Positions 25,347 through 33,770 of a stretch of 64,000 nt of DNA are shown here, one piece after another. Position 1 is the stretch's first letter; every line of letters starts with the position of its first letter. The DNA is taken from assembly GCA_043804635.1 (NCBI GenBank), contig JAZDIU010000079.1, forward strand, positions 1-64,000. The letters run 5' to 3'. A program made the position numbers and the translations under genes. Under the pieces are notes generated by a model that searched no databases, was not told the DNA's origin, and was given only the letters and a program-made list of their open reading frames with translations. Source of the stretch: JAZDIU01 sp043804635 (GTDB lineage: Bacteria > Chloroflexota > Dehalococcoidia > Dehalococcoidales > UBA2162).

Positions 25347-26180
25347 CTATTTCTTGTAGTAGACATCGATAGAGAGGGCTTCGTCCGCTTGACCCTCTAC
25401 AGTGACGACTGTGCAGATTATATTACTATTGGTATCGAATAGGGAGTCTAGCTGGTTAATGGGACAGGCTTTACCTTCGAGCGTGATTTCCGTGTCCGGA
25501 GTAATCTCGAAAGTCTTCGTATCACCACCCACCGATGTAATAGTTACGCTCCCTGGAGTGACAGCAGTTATTTTTCCACGCTCCACCGTGCCTGGACCCG
25601 GTTCACCGGAATAACCTTTGGGAGGAGTGAACTCAATCGACACAGCCACGTTTGGATCAGTTTCACTGACGACCACGGTGCAAGTTGCGTCCCCTGCAGC
25701 GGCCAGAGCTTCGGCTTCGGCGAGGGTACATACCCTGCCACCTATTGTTAATTCTGTTTGTGGGGTAACGGTATAAGTTTCGTCAACGCCACTAGCGGTA
25801 GTAATAGTTATGCTTTTGGGTCCGATTGATTCGACTGTGCCCGTTTCAGTTGGCGGGCTTTCAGCAACATCAATGATGGTAGCCTGACTGCCCTCAGAGA
25901 TGATAACGCATTCTAGCTGAACGTCCGGGTCGACAGCAGCCGCCAATTCTTCTAAAGTGCACGCTCTACCCTCAAGCAGGATTTGTGTCTGTGGAGTAAC
26001 CTTTATGGTCTGGGTCTTACCACTCTCGGTGGTGATGGTTATTGTATCTTTGGCAGTATCGACGGATTCGACCCAGCCGCGATCTGAGGTCGCTGGCGTG
26101 GTTGGCGCTGAAGTGCAGCTTGATGTCAGCATTACCACCCCTAACAAGAACGCCATTACCAGATAAGCTAAGTTCTTCAC
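25347..26180 (-). CDS. Lipoprotein with three tandem beta-domain repeats (DUF5666-like)
   Basis: A 277-residue exported protein with a signal helix and lipobox ending TSSC (Cys about residue 22). Three repeats of about 75 residues follow, each with a G(W/T/K)(V/I)xxV opening, a SITIT strand, VTPQT/ITPDT, a GRxC or GKxC motif, and a second cysteine before a VVV/VII strand. The regular two cysteines per repeat could form one disulfide each outside the cell. The repeats resemble DUF5666-type small barrels. No enzyme motif is visible. It lies alone between a tRNA and the peroxiredoxin lipoprotein. Confidence 0.75.
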   Translation of the reverse strand: MKNLAYLVMAFLLGVVMLTSSCTSAPTTPATSDRGWVESVDTAKDTITITTESGKTQTIKVTPQTQILLEGRACTLEELAAAVDPDVQLECVIISEGSQATIIDVAESPPTETGTVESIGPKSITITTASGVDETYTVTPQTELTIGGRVCTLAEAEALAAAGDATCTVVVSETDPNVAVSIEFTPPKGYSGEPGPGTVERGKITAVTPGSVTITSVGGDTKTFEITPDTEITLEGKACPINQLDSLFDTNSNIICTVVTVEGQADEALSIDVYYKK

Positions 26181-26278
26181 GTTTCCCTCCTTAATTTATT
26201 AGTGATTATCCTACAAGTTATTAAGTATAGAAGTCATAAAATAATTAAGGAAAAAATAACAAATTTATTACATTTGGA

Positions 26279-27412
26279 TTATGGAAATAAGCTATTCAAG
26301 CTTATTTCCATCTCCGACTTGCTGGCAAATTCACCGACCATCTTTTCCCGAATAATGCCGTTTTTATCAATCAGAAAATTTGTCGGCGTGGCTGTAATGT
26401 CATACTGCTTTCTGACCTGTCCATCGACATCCAATAGGACCGGGAAGGAGTAGTTATTGGCATTCATAAAATTAGTTAAATTAAGAGCGGTTTCATTGTT
26501 ACCGACGCCAATCAAATCAACGGTAAGGACTACCAAACCCTTTTCCCGCCAAGTATCGTATGCTTCCTGTATCAGAGGCCTTTCCGCCCGGCAATGGGGA
26601 CACCAGGTGACCCAGAAATTGAGTAATATCGGTTTGCCCCGAAAGCTGCTTAGAGAAACCGTTTCGCCCGCCAGGTTTTTTAGCTGAAAATCGGGCGCCG
26701 AATCACCTACATTAATACCTGTAGTAGCATTTGAGGAGATAGGGGTATGAGCACCGACCAAAGTGTCAAGTGCCTTAAGAGCACTATCGTAATCCGGAGG
26801 ATTGGTAATTTCTTTGACATATTCTAAATATTTGATAGTATCGTCTTTGCCGACAATGAAAATAGCCCGGGTATCCAAACGATACTCTTTGATAAGGACG
26901 CCATAAGCTATACCGAAAGAAGCGTCACGGTAATCGGAGAGGACATTTGACTGGCTGATATTCCGGGCGCCACAATACCGTGCTTGAGCAAAAGGCAGGT
27001 CCATACTTACCGTGTAGAAGACGACATCTTTATACTGGTTTGCCTCCTGCTCGAATTTTTGCGTCTGAAGGTCGCAGACGGGCGTATCCAGAGAAGGCAC
27101 GACACTGATGAACCTGACTTTGTTCGGGCTATCCGATAGTTTTACCTCTTTAGCTTCAGGCATCGAATCGACCAGTTCAACAGGGGCTACTAGCTTGAAG
27201 TCCGGAGCTTTTTGCCCGACTTTAAGCTCGGGACCCACCAGAGTTACCGCTTTTCCCTTGAGAGTCACTGCACCTTGCCTCTCGATTACCTGATTGGTAT
27301 TAGTACTAGAAACACAAGAAGTCATAAGAGAAATGAGCAGGGTGGCGACTATTACTATTACGGCATTCCTATTGGCTAAAGCTCTTTGCGGAATTGAAAT
27401 AAACTTATGCAT
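26279..27412 (-). CDS. Lipoprotein fusion of thiol peroxidase (Tpx) and TlpA-type thioredoxin
   Basis: A 377-residue exported protein with a signal helix and lipobox Cys33. Residues 60-215 match the thiol peroxidase family: the peroxidatic motif SLDTPVCDLQ (Cys113) and a second cysteine (Cys147 in RYCGA) placed as resolving Cys. Residues 233-377 are a TlpA/ResA-like redoxin with the active-site CPHC (Cys271, Cys274) and the cis-Pro segment TATPTNF. The likely job is removal of peroxides at the cell surface, with the C-terminal domain re-reducing the peroxidase half. The electron source across the membrane is unknown. The fusion is unusual. Confidence 0.88.
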   Translation of the reverse strand: MHKFISIPQRALANRNAVIVIVATLLISLMTSCVSSTNTNQVIERQGAVTLKGKAVTLVGPELKVGQKAPDFKLVAPVELVDSMPEAKEVKLSDSPNKVRFISVVPSLDTPVCDLQTQKFEQEANQYKDVVFYTVSMDLPFAQARYCGARNISQSNVLSDYRDASFGIAYGVLIKEYRLDTRAIFIVGKDDTIKYLEYVKEITNPPDYDSALKALDTLVGAHTPISSNATTGINVGDSAPDFQLKNLAGETVSLSSFRGKPILLNFWVTWCPHCRAERPLIQEAYDTWREKGLVVLTVDLIGVGNNETALNLTNFMNANNYSFPVLLDVDGQVRKQYDITATPTNFLIDKNGIIREKMVGEFASKSEMEISLNSLFP

Positions 27413-27559
27413 ATTATCTATCTTACAGGCTAACGTGTGAAAAAGTTATAAAGTAAAGAGGAAAAAGGTTACAAAATCGTAACATTTTGGAAAACTTTAG
27501 CTTCCGAAACTCAGAGAACGTGCTTGCAACAAACAGGCTATAATGTTAGTATAGAAAAT

Positions 27560-28147
27560 GTGATAGAAGAACTGAAAACCGCCTTGGCTAAGCGGCAAAA
27601 ACGGCACATCATCGATTCCAGCCGCCTATCAGCAGCAGTGGTGGTTCCGATTTTCCGTAAAGATAATGAATGTTATCTGTTATTCACCGAGAGGACCGAT
27701 ACCGTAAAGAACCATAAGGGCCAGATTTCTTTCCCCGGTGGAGCTTGTGAGGCAAAAGATGGAACGCCGGTAAACACTGCTCTGAGGGAATGTGCGGAGG
27801 AAGTCGGCCTAACAGGTGGGTCGGTTGAAATTCTGGGCGAACTGGACGATGAAATCACCGTGACTTCGAGCTTTGTAATTACACCCTTTGTTGCTTTTGT
27901 ATCTTCGCCGGATGAGATAAAGGTCGACCCCCGTGAGGTCAAGGAAACGATTGAAATTCCAGTCTCGGCACTCCAGGATAAAGACTCCTGGCGTGAAGAG
28001 ACGAAGATTATGGATGGGCAGTCCGTCACCACATACTTCTATAACTACCAAGGGAAGGTAATCTGGGGAGCCACTGCACGCATATTAAACAAGTTTCTTG
28101 ATGTTTTTAATCAGGTCGCCGATAAGATTAAATGTTGTAATGGCTAG
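27560..28147 (+). CDS. Nudix hydrolase, CoA pyrophosphatase-like
   Basis: About 195 residues. The motif FPGGACEAKD, followed by TALRECAEEVGL, matches the NudL-type Nudix box of CoA/acyl-CoA diphosphatases, which split CoA to phosphopantetheine and 3',5'-ADP. GTG at 27560 is chosen because TATAAT (27539-27544) overlaps the longer TTG reading at 27524, and family members begin near MIEELK. The leader would be about nine bases, with no ribosome binding site. The end overlaps the next gene by eight bases. Confidence 0.82.
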   Translation: MIEELKTALAKRQKRHIIDSSRLSAAVVVPIFRKDNECYLLFTERTDTVKNHKGQISFPGGACEAKDGTPVNTALRECAEEVGLTGGSVEILGELDDEITVTSSFVITPFVAFVSSPDEIKVDPREVKETIEIPVSALQDKDSWREETKIMDGQSVTTYFYNYQGKVIWGATARILNKFLDVFNQVADKIKCCNG

Positions 28148-28787
28148 AGAAATTGAGGTAAAAGAGACACTAGAAACAAAACCGAGGTTGAGGAAACGAG
28201 ATATTTCCCGGTTTCTACTTGCCGCAATCCTCGTTGTTGCCGTTTCTCTTGCGGTTATTTACTACGGGGACAACTTGATGAGTATGACGCTTGTTGCCCG
28301 TTATAGTCTGATTGGTATGCTCGCTGTTGCTTTTCTCGCTGGCAGCACTTTAAGCTTTATCCCGGTGGCAGTTCCCTACTGGCTACTCCTGTTTACCCTG
28401 CCTGGTGTTCTGGCTGGCCAATGGGGAATATTAGCCCCGGTGAGTGTCGGCTTAGCTTCAGCTCTGGGCTGTGCTTTAGGTCACTTACCGACTTTTATGC
28501 TGGGATACAGCGGAACCGGGCTTTCGCGAAAGGTGACTACAAGTAAGATTCCGGTCTTTAATAAAGCAATGGAATGGGCGAATAAACGCGGTGCCTGGGC
28601 TGTGTTTGTGATGTCAGCCATACCTAACCCGGCTCATCTACCAGTAACTATGGCTATCGGCGCACTCCGCTATTCACCCACTAAATTTTTTATTTTTTCT
28701 TTACTTGGTAATACGGTCAAGAGCCTTACATTAGCCTTTTGTGGTTACTTTGGAATAACTTCCTTGTTCCGCTTTCTGGGAATGTAA
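28140..28787 (+). CDS. VTT-domain (DedA/TVP38-like) membrane protein
   Basis: A 215-residue protein with a charged N terminus and about six hydrophobic segments. The central region with GCALGHLPTFMLGYSG and the later SAIPNPAHLPVTMAIGALRYS resembles the VTT/SNARE-associated domain with its re-entrant G-x-x-x-G and proline-rich loop. Members are thought to be lipid scramblases or small-molecule transporters. The start at 28140 overlaps the Nudix gene, so the two are cotranscribed. Confidence 0.72.
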   Translation: MAREIEVKETLETKPRLRKRDISRFLLAAILVVAVSLAVIYYGDNLMSMTLVARYSLIGMLAVAFLAGSTLSFIPVAVPYWLLLFTLPGVLAGQWGILAPVSVGLASALGCALGHLPTFMLGYSGTGLSRKVTTSKIPVFNKAMEWANKRGAWAVFVMSAIPNPAHLPVTMAIGALRYSPTKFFIFSLLGNTVKSLTLAFCGYFGITSLFRFLGM

Positions 28788-28799
28788 AGGAGCGTAATA

Positions 28800-29348
28800 A
28801 TGCATCCCGCCTGGTTTTTTATTTTAGGAGTATGTTTAAGTATCGGCGGCTGGCAGATAGCTGTCTGGCTTCGCGAGACTAATGATAAGAATAAGAAATA
28901 TCGTGATGCTAAAGCTTTTGCCCGTGCGAAAGGTAAACCTTTACTTATCGCCGGCGGACCCTATGGAGCCAGACGGATGCGCCACTGGTTGAATAAGCCG
29001 GCACATGGGGGTGGCGATGTCTGTCTCGATATTGTCCGCGACGCCCTTGGCGACCATCCCAACGGAGTAGTTGCCAGTGTTACTCACATTCCTTTTGGTA
29101 ACAAAACGTTCGGGGCGGCCTTTGCCAGCCATTTATTAGAACATCTGCCCAGTACCGGCGATGCCAAGAAGGCACTGGATGAACTAAATAGAGTGGCGGA
29201 TACGGTTTTTGTTGCTTATCCTTTCAGGCAGTCGATTTCCGGCTGGATTACGCCGGGTCACCATCTTTGGGTGTGGCAGAAGGGTAAAGACTTCTATCTA
29301 AAACAGAGAGGTAAGCCGGAGATATGCCGCGTGAGTCACACCCAATGA
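28800..29348 (+). CDS. Membrane-anchored methyltransferase-like protein
   Basis: A 182-residue protein with one N-terminal membrane helix (about residues 3-23) and a soluble domain. GKPLLIAGGPYGARR resembles a degenerate SAM-binding loop, CLDIVRDALGDHPNGVVASV the second strand, and FASHLLEHLPS the post-motif III region of class I methyltransferases. It is shorter than typical and catalytic competence is doubtful. It starts 12 bases after the VTT gene in the same operon. Confidence 0.6.
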   Translation: MHPAWFFILGVCLSIGGWQIAVWLRETNDKNKKYRDAKAFARAKGKPLLIAGGPYGARRMRHWLNKPAHGGGDVCLDIVRDALGDHPNGVVASVTHIPFGNKTFGAAFASHLLEHLPSTGDAKKALDELNRVADTVFVAYPFRQSISGWITPGHHLWVWQKGKDFYLKQRGKPEICRVSHTQ

Positions 29349-29369
29349 CGATTTGGAGGTGAGGTTATT

Positions 29370-31838
29370 ATGATGAGACCTGAAAAGTTTACCGAACAGG
29401 CACAAGAGGCACTGGCTATGTCTCAAGAAATAGTGCGCCAGTACCGCCACAGCCAATGGGATGTGGAGCATATCTTACTGGCTCTGCTCCAGCAAGAAAA
29501 AGGTCTGGTCAGCGATATTTTAAAAGAACTGGGCAGCGAGGTGGAGTCGGTAAGACAGCAGGTGAGAGCGGCACTCGAGAGAAGTCCGAAACTTGCTTAC
29601 GAAACGCCCCAGATTTATGCTACTCCACGGGTCGCGCAGGTCTTACAAGCAGCAGCGGCCGAGGCTGACAGGCTAAAAGATGAATTTACGGGCACAGAAC
29701 ATCTGCTGATTGCCATTACGAGCGAGGGGAAAGGTGAGGCGTCGGCGATTCTAAAACGATTCGATATCAATCAGGAAAAAGTATTCCAGGCTTTGCAGAA
29801 GCTTCGCGGCGGACACCGGGTGACTGATGCCCGGGCTGAAAGCAAATACCGCTCGCTGGAAAAATACGGACGCGATTTCACCGAAATGGCGCGCCAAGGA
29901 AAGCTCGACCCTGTAATCGGACGTGAAGAGGAAATCAAACGGGTAATACAGATACTTACCCGGCGTACTAAAAATAATCCGGTTATCGTCGGAGAATCCG
30001 GAGTAGGCAAGACTGCTATTGCCGAGGGACTAGCTCAGAAGATTGCGGCTGATGACGTGCCCGATTCACTAAAAGGGCGTCGGGTCATTGCTCTGGATAT
30101 GGGTGCCTTGGTGGCCGGAAGTAAGTTCAGAGGCGAGTTCGAGGAACGACTCAAAGCAGTAATGGACGAGGTCCGTCAGGCAAAGGGTGAAGTGATATTG
30201 TTCATCGACGAGATTCATACCCTGGTTGGCGCCGGTGCCGCTGAAGGAGCTATCGATGCTAGTAATATGCTCAAGCCAGCTTTAGCCCACGGTGAAATGC
30301 AGTGCGTTGGCGCGACTACATTAGACGAATACCGCAAATTCATTGAGAAAGATAAAGCCCTGGAGCGGCGTTTACAGCCCGTATTTGTCACGGAGCCTAC
30401 GGTTGAGGCAACTATCGAGATGCTTAAAGGTCTTCGCCCCAGGTACGAAGCACACCACAAGATTAAGATTAGTGACGAAGCTCTCGAAGCGGCGGCTAAA
30501 CTATCCCAGCGCTATATTTCGGACAGGCACTTGCCCGATAAGGCAATCGACCTGATTGACGAGGCCGCCAGCCGTTTGCGTCTTGAGACAGAAAGCGCCC
30601 CGCCGGAGGTCAAGTCTTTAGAGCAGCGTCTCAAACAACTAACAGACGAGGAAGAAGCCGTTTCACAGCGGCAAGATTATAAGGAAGTAGCCCGGCTAAA
30701 GACGGAAAGGGCACGACTGGAACAGGAATACAATAAAGCTAAGAGCGAATGGCATGAGCGAGAGAAAATTTCTAATATAGTCGATGAAGAAGCCATCGCT
30801 GAGCTTATTTCTAAGTGGACGGGGATTCCGGTTTCCCAGATGCTCGAGGGTGAGGCTCAAAAGCTGGTCGATATGGAAGAGCGAATCCACGAGAGACTGA
30901 TTAACCAGGAAGAAGCAGTTAAAGCGATATCTGAAGCTATCCGCAGAGGTCGTGCTGGTCTTAAAGACCCGAGACGGCCTATCGGAAGTTTTATGTTCCT
31001 GGGTCCGACCGGCGTCGGTAAGACCGAGCTTGCCCGCACTCTCGCATGGTTCCTGTTTAACGACGAAAATGCAATGGTGCGTCTGGATATGTCCGAATAC
31101 CAGGAGCGGCATACCGTATCCCGCTTGGTCGGTGCTCCGCCGGGCTATATCGGCTTTGAAGAAGGTGGGCAGCTTACCGAAGCAGTGAGGCGCCGCCCAT
31201 ACCGAGTGATATTACTCGACGAGATTGAAAAGGCTCACCCGGACGTCTTTAATATGCTGCTCCAAATTCTAGACGACGGACGGTTGACCGACGGACACGG
31301 CAGAACGGTTGACTTTAAGAATACTATAGTTATTATGACCAGTAATGCCGGCGTAGAACTTATCCGGCGTGAGACGCGGATGGGTTTTGCTCCAGCCAAG
31401 GACGAAGCCAAAGCTCAGAAGGGAAGATACGAAGAACTGAGAGATAAAGTAATGGCTGAAGTGAGGAAGTCATTCCGTCCTGAGTTTCTGAACCGGCTGG
31501 ACGATATCATCGTTTTCCATGAGCTGACCGAGCCTCAACTAAGGCAGATTGTCGACCTTATAGTTAACGACGTGGAGAAGCGTCTGGCTGAGCTAAAACT
31601 GAAACTCAAAGTAACCGAAGCGGCTAAATCATGGCTCGCTAAAACAGGTTTCGACCCGGTATACGGAGCGAGACCACTGCGGCGGGCAGTCGAACGTTAT
31701 ATAGAAAATCCGCTATCGACCAGCGTTCTGCGTGGTGAATACAAGGAAGGCGACACTATAACCGTCGACCTGGCTCAAGATACTTTGACGTTCTCGGTAA
31801 AAGCACAGGGGAAGCGCAAAAATCCTTCATCGAGTTAA
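29370..31838 (+). CDS. Second Clp AAA+ unfoldase (ClpC-like, short middle domain)
   Basis: An 822-residue two-ring AAA+ protein: Clp_N repeats (1-145), first P-loop GESGVGKT, a middle segment of only about 55 residues with a UVR-like helix pair, second P-loop GPTGVGKT, and D2-small domain. The short middle region argues against ClpB, which has a long coiled-coil propeller. An MGF tripeptide occupies the place of the IGF-type ClpP-docking loop, so ClpP binding is uncertain. It follows the methyltransferase-like gene by 21 bases with GGAGGTGAGG upstream. Compared with ClpC at 4714 it lacks the 100-residue C-terminal tail. Confidence 0.9.
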   Translation: MMRPEKFTEQAQEALAMSQEIVRQYRHSQWDVEHILLALLQQEKGLVSDILKELGSEVESVRQQVRAALERSPKLAYETPQIYATPRVAQVLQAAAAEADRLKDEFTGTEHLLIAITSEGKGEASAILKRFDINQEKVFQALQKLRGGHRVTDARAESKYRSLEKYGRDFTEMARQGKLDPVIGREEEIKRVIQILTRRTKNNPVIVGESGVGKTAIAEGLAQKIAADDVPDSLKGRRVIALDMGALVAGSKFRGEFEERLKAVMDEVRQAKGEVILFIDEIHTLVGAGAAEGAIDASNMLKPALAHGEMQCVGATTLDEYRKFIEKDKALERRLQPVFVTEPTVEATIEMLKGLRPRYEAHHKIKISDEALEAAAKLSQRYISDRHLPDKAIDLIDEAASRLRLETESAPPEVKSLEQRLKQLTDEEEAVSQRQDYKEVARLKTERARLEQEYNKAKSEWHEREKISNIVDEEAIAELISKWTGIPVSQMLEGEAQKLVDMEERIHERLINQEEAVKAISEAIRRGRAGLKDPRRPIGSFMFLGPTGVGKTELARTLAWFLFNDENAMVRLDMSEYQERHTVSRLVGAPPGYIGFEEGGQLTEAVRRRPYRVILLDEIEKAHPDVFNMLLQILDDGRLTDGHGRTVDFKNTIVIMTSNAGVELIRRETRMGFAPAKDEAKAQKGRYEELRDKVMAEVRKSFRPEFLNRLDDIIVFHELTEPQLRQIVDLIVNDVEKRLAELKLKLKVTEAAKSWLAKTGFDPVYGARPLRRAVERYIENPLSTSVLRGEYKEGDTITVDLAQDTLTFSVKAQGKRKNPSSS

Positions 31839-31853
31839 GATAAACTACATTTA

Positions 31854-32930
31854 CTACCGGCTTTTGTTGAAAAGGACCGACACAATATCGCCGTCCTGGA
31901 CTTCGTACTCGCGTCCTTCGATATGCTGTTTGCCTGCCTTCGCCACTGCTGCTTCGCTGCCTAATTCTATCAAGTCGCTGTAGTGAAAAACTTCCATCCG
32001 TATAAAGCCGCTTTCCATATCCGTGTGGATTCTACCCGCCGCCACCGGAGCTTTGTCTCCCCGATGACATGTCCAGGCGCGCACTTCATCTTCGCCGACC
32101 GTAAAGAAGTTAATCAATCCGAGCTTACGGTAAGCGGCTTGTAATAACTGTTCCATTGCCGATTTCTCGATACCGAGTTCTTTAAGAAATATAGTCCGCT
32201 CAGCCGGTTCGAGTTCACTGATATCGGCTTCATCTTTACCGCAGACAGTAAGCATCTCAGCACCCTCACCGGATACCACCTGTTTCAATGTCTGGACAGG
32301 CTTAATATCGGCGTCTGCTATAGTTTTGATATTAGCGATATAGAGTACCGGCTTCAGCGATACCAGATTACACTCGCGTAAGCTGGCAAGCTCCAGAGCG
32401 GCCAGGTTTTGTTTACGTACAGGTATGCCCTGCTGGATACCACCAAGCACTTTCTCACAGTGCTCAGCTTCGCGAATAGCGTCTTTATCTCCACCACGTA
32501 CCTTCTTCGCCAGACGATTGAGCTTGTTCTCCAGTGTCGCGCTGTCGGCGGTAACCAGCTCAAGATCTACTGTCTCTATATCCCGCACCGGATCCAGTGC
32601 AACATCATCAAGCGGGATTTCTTCGTCTGAAAAACAGCGCACTACATGAAGTAAGGTATCTGCATCTTTAATATTACCCAACAGGCGAAAGCGTCGGCCG
32701 TTATCTTCGGCTCTAATACCTGGGATATCTACGACTTCCAGTGTGGCTGGTACTACCTTTTGCGGATGGTACATCTGTGCCAACCGCTCCAGCCGTTCGT
32801 CAGGCAAGTTAACGATTACACGATTCATTTCAGAACCGTTATACATCGGTACCTTTGCCGCAGTAATCGCATTAAAAATGACCGTCTTCCCGCAGGAAGG
32901 CAGTCCGATTAGTCCGCAACGTAAACCCAT
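31854..32930 (-). CDS. ychF: Redox-regulated ribosome-binding ATPase YchF
   Basis: Obg-family P-loop protein (358 residues) that prefers ATP and binds ribosomes. The P loop GLPSCGKTVIFNA, the switch-type VVDIPGI and a C-terminal TGS-like domain ending in QDGDIVSVLF are visible. The nucleotide-specificity motif reads LYIANIK rather than the canonical NKxD, as in other YchF proteins (NMxE type). It converges on the ClpC-like gene with only 15 bases between stops. Confidence 0.92.
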   Translation of the reverse strand: MGLRCGLIGLPSCGKTVIFNAITAAKVPMYNGSEMNRVIVNLPDERLERLAQMYHPQKVVPATLEVVDIPGIRAEDNGRRFRLLGNIKDADTLLHVVRCFSDEEIPLDDVALDPVRDIETVDLELVTADSATLENKLNRLAKKVRGGDKDAIREAEHCEKVLGGIQQGIPVRKQNLAALELASLRECNLVSLKPVLYIANIKTIADADIKPVQTLKQVVSGEGAEMLTVCGKDEADISELEPAERTIFLKELGIEKSAMEQLLQAAYRKLGLINFFTVGEDEVRAWTCHRGDKAPVAAGRIHTDMESGFIRMEVFHYSDLIELGSEAAVAKAGKQHIEGREYEVQDGDIVSVLFNKSR

Positions 32931-33131
32931 ATTCTGATATCCTTTCTGTCAAAAAGCGCACATCAGCGTGCTTTCAGCAATTCACCGAGGGAAATATTCC
33001 AGAGAAGCAACGGTTCTGGTAAGAATCCCGGTATTATGAAGAGCTGTGTTACTTACGCCAAGTGTAGCTATTGATAAGATTATATACTACTAGCAGCATT
33101 AATAACAAACCTGGTTTACTGCAGAGATATT

Positions 33132-33644
33132 CTATACAAATTCTCTGAACTCAGCCCGAAACTTCACTGTTCCCCGCCTGCCGGTTAAGGCATCTTTGCG
33201 GAGTTCCAAAACCATCCAGGGTTCATCAGGCACTTCAAACTCGCATTCCAGACCCAGCGGTTTAGCAGGAACAAATCCGAATCGTGGGTAATAATTAGGA
33301 TGGCCGACCAATACCACTATCTCATACCCGAGATGCTGGCACTCTTTAAGCCCAGCTTTAACTAGTTTCGAGCCGATTCCCTTGTTTTGATGAGACGGAA
33401 GGACTGCTATCGGCGCTAGGGTAACTGCCTTGAAACTAGAATCTTCATGTTCTATTGTTACTAGACTGAAGGCAATATGACCGACTATTTCGCCATCTAA
33501 GACAGCAACAAGCGAAATCGTTAAAGCGTCATTCATACGTAGCTTTTCAACAAGTTTGGCTTCAATTTCGCGTCCGAATGCCTGGGCGTTAACCTGACGA
33601 ATAGCAATAATATCTTCGAGTGTTTCCGAACGTATTTTTAGCAA
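33132..33644 (-). CDS. GNAT-family N-acetyltransferase
   Basis: A 170-residue acetyltransferase with the acetyl-CoA loop VLPSHQNKGIGSKLV and a later VVLVGHPNYYPRFGF segment typical of the YhbS-like GNAT group. It transfers an acetyl group from acetyl-CoA to an unknown amine. The start is TTG at 33644 with AAGGAG upstream. No cotranscribed partner is seen. Confidence 0.88.
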   Translation of the reverse strand: MLKIRSETLEDIIAIRQVNAQAFGREIEAKLVEKLRMNDALTISLVAVLDGEIVGHIAFSLVTIEHEDSSFKAVTLAPIAVLPSHQNKGIGSKLVKAGLKECQHLGYEIVVLVGHPNYYPRFGFVPAKPLGLECEFEVPDEPWMVLELRKDALTGRRGTVKFRAEFREFV

Positions 33645-33770
33645 TAATTAACTCCTTGATTCATATTATGTTAGTGCTTGAGACAAGAAACGTCAACTTG
33701 ACTCTTTTATCCTAACGATTGTATATTAGGGGTGTAAGCAATAGAACCTACGTATAGCGGCGGGGTAGAT

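Noticed and set aside
27524..27559. TTG start of the Nudix protein
   Set aside because: TATAAT lies inside this segment, so it would not be transcribed from the likely promoter. GTG at 27560 matches the family start.
29370..31838. ClpB disaggregase
   Set aside because: The middle domain is only about 55 residues and UVR-like, not the long ClpB coiled coil.
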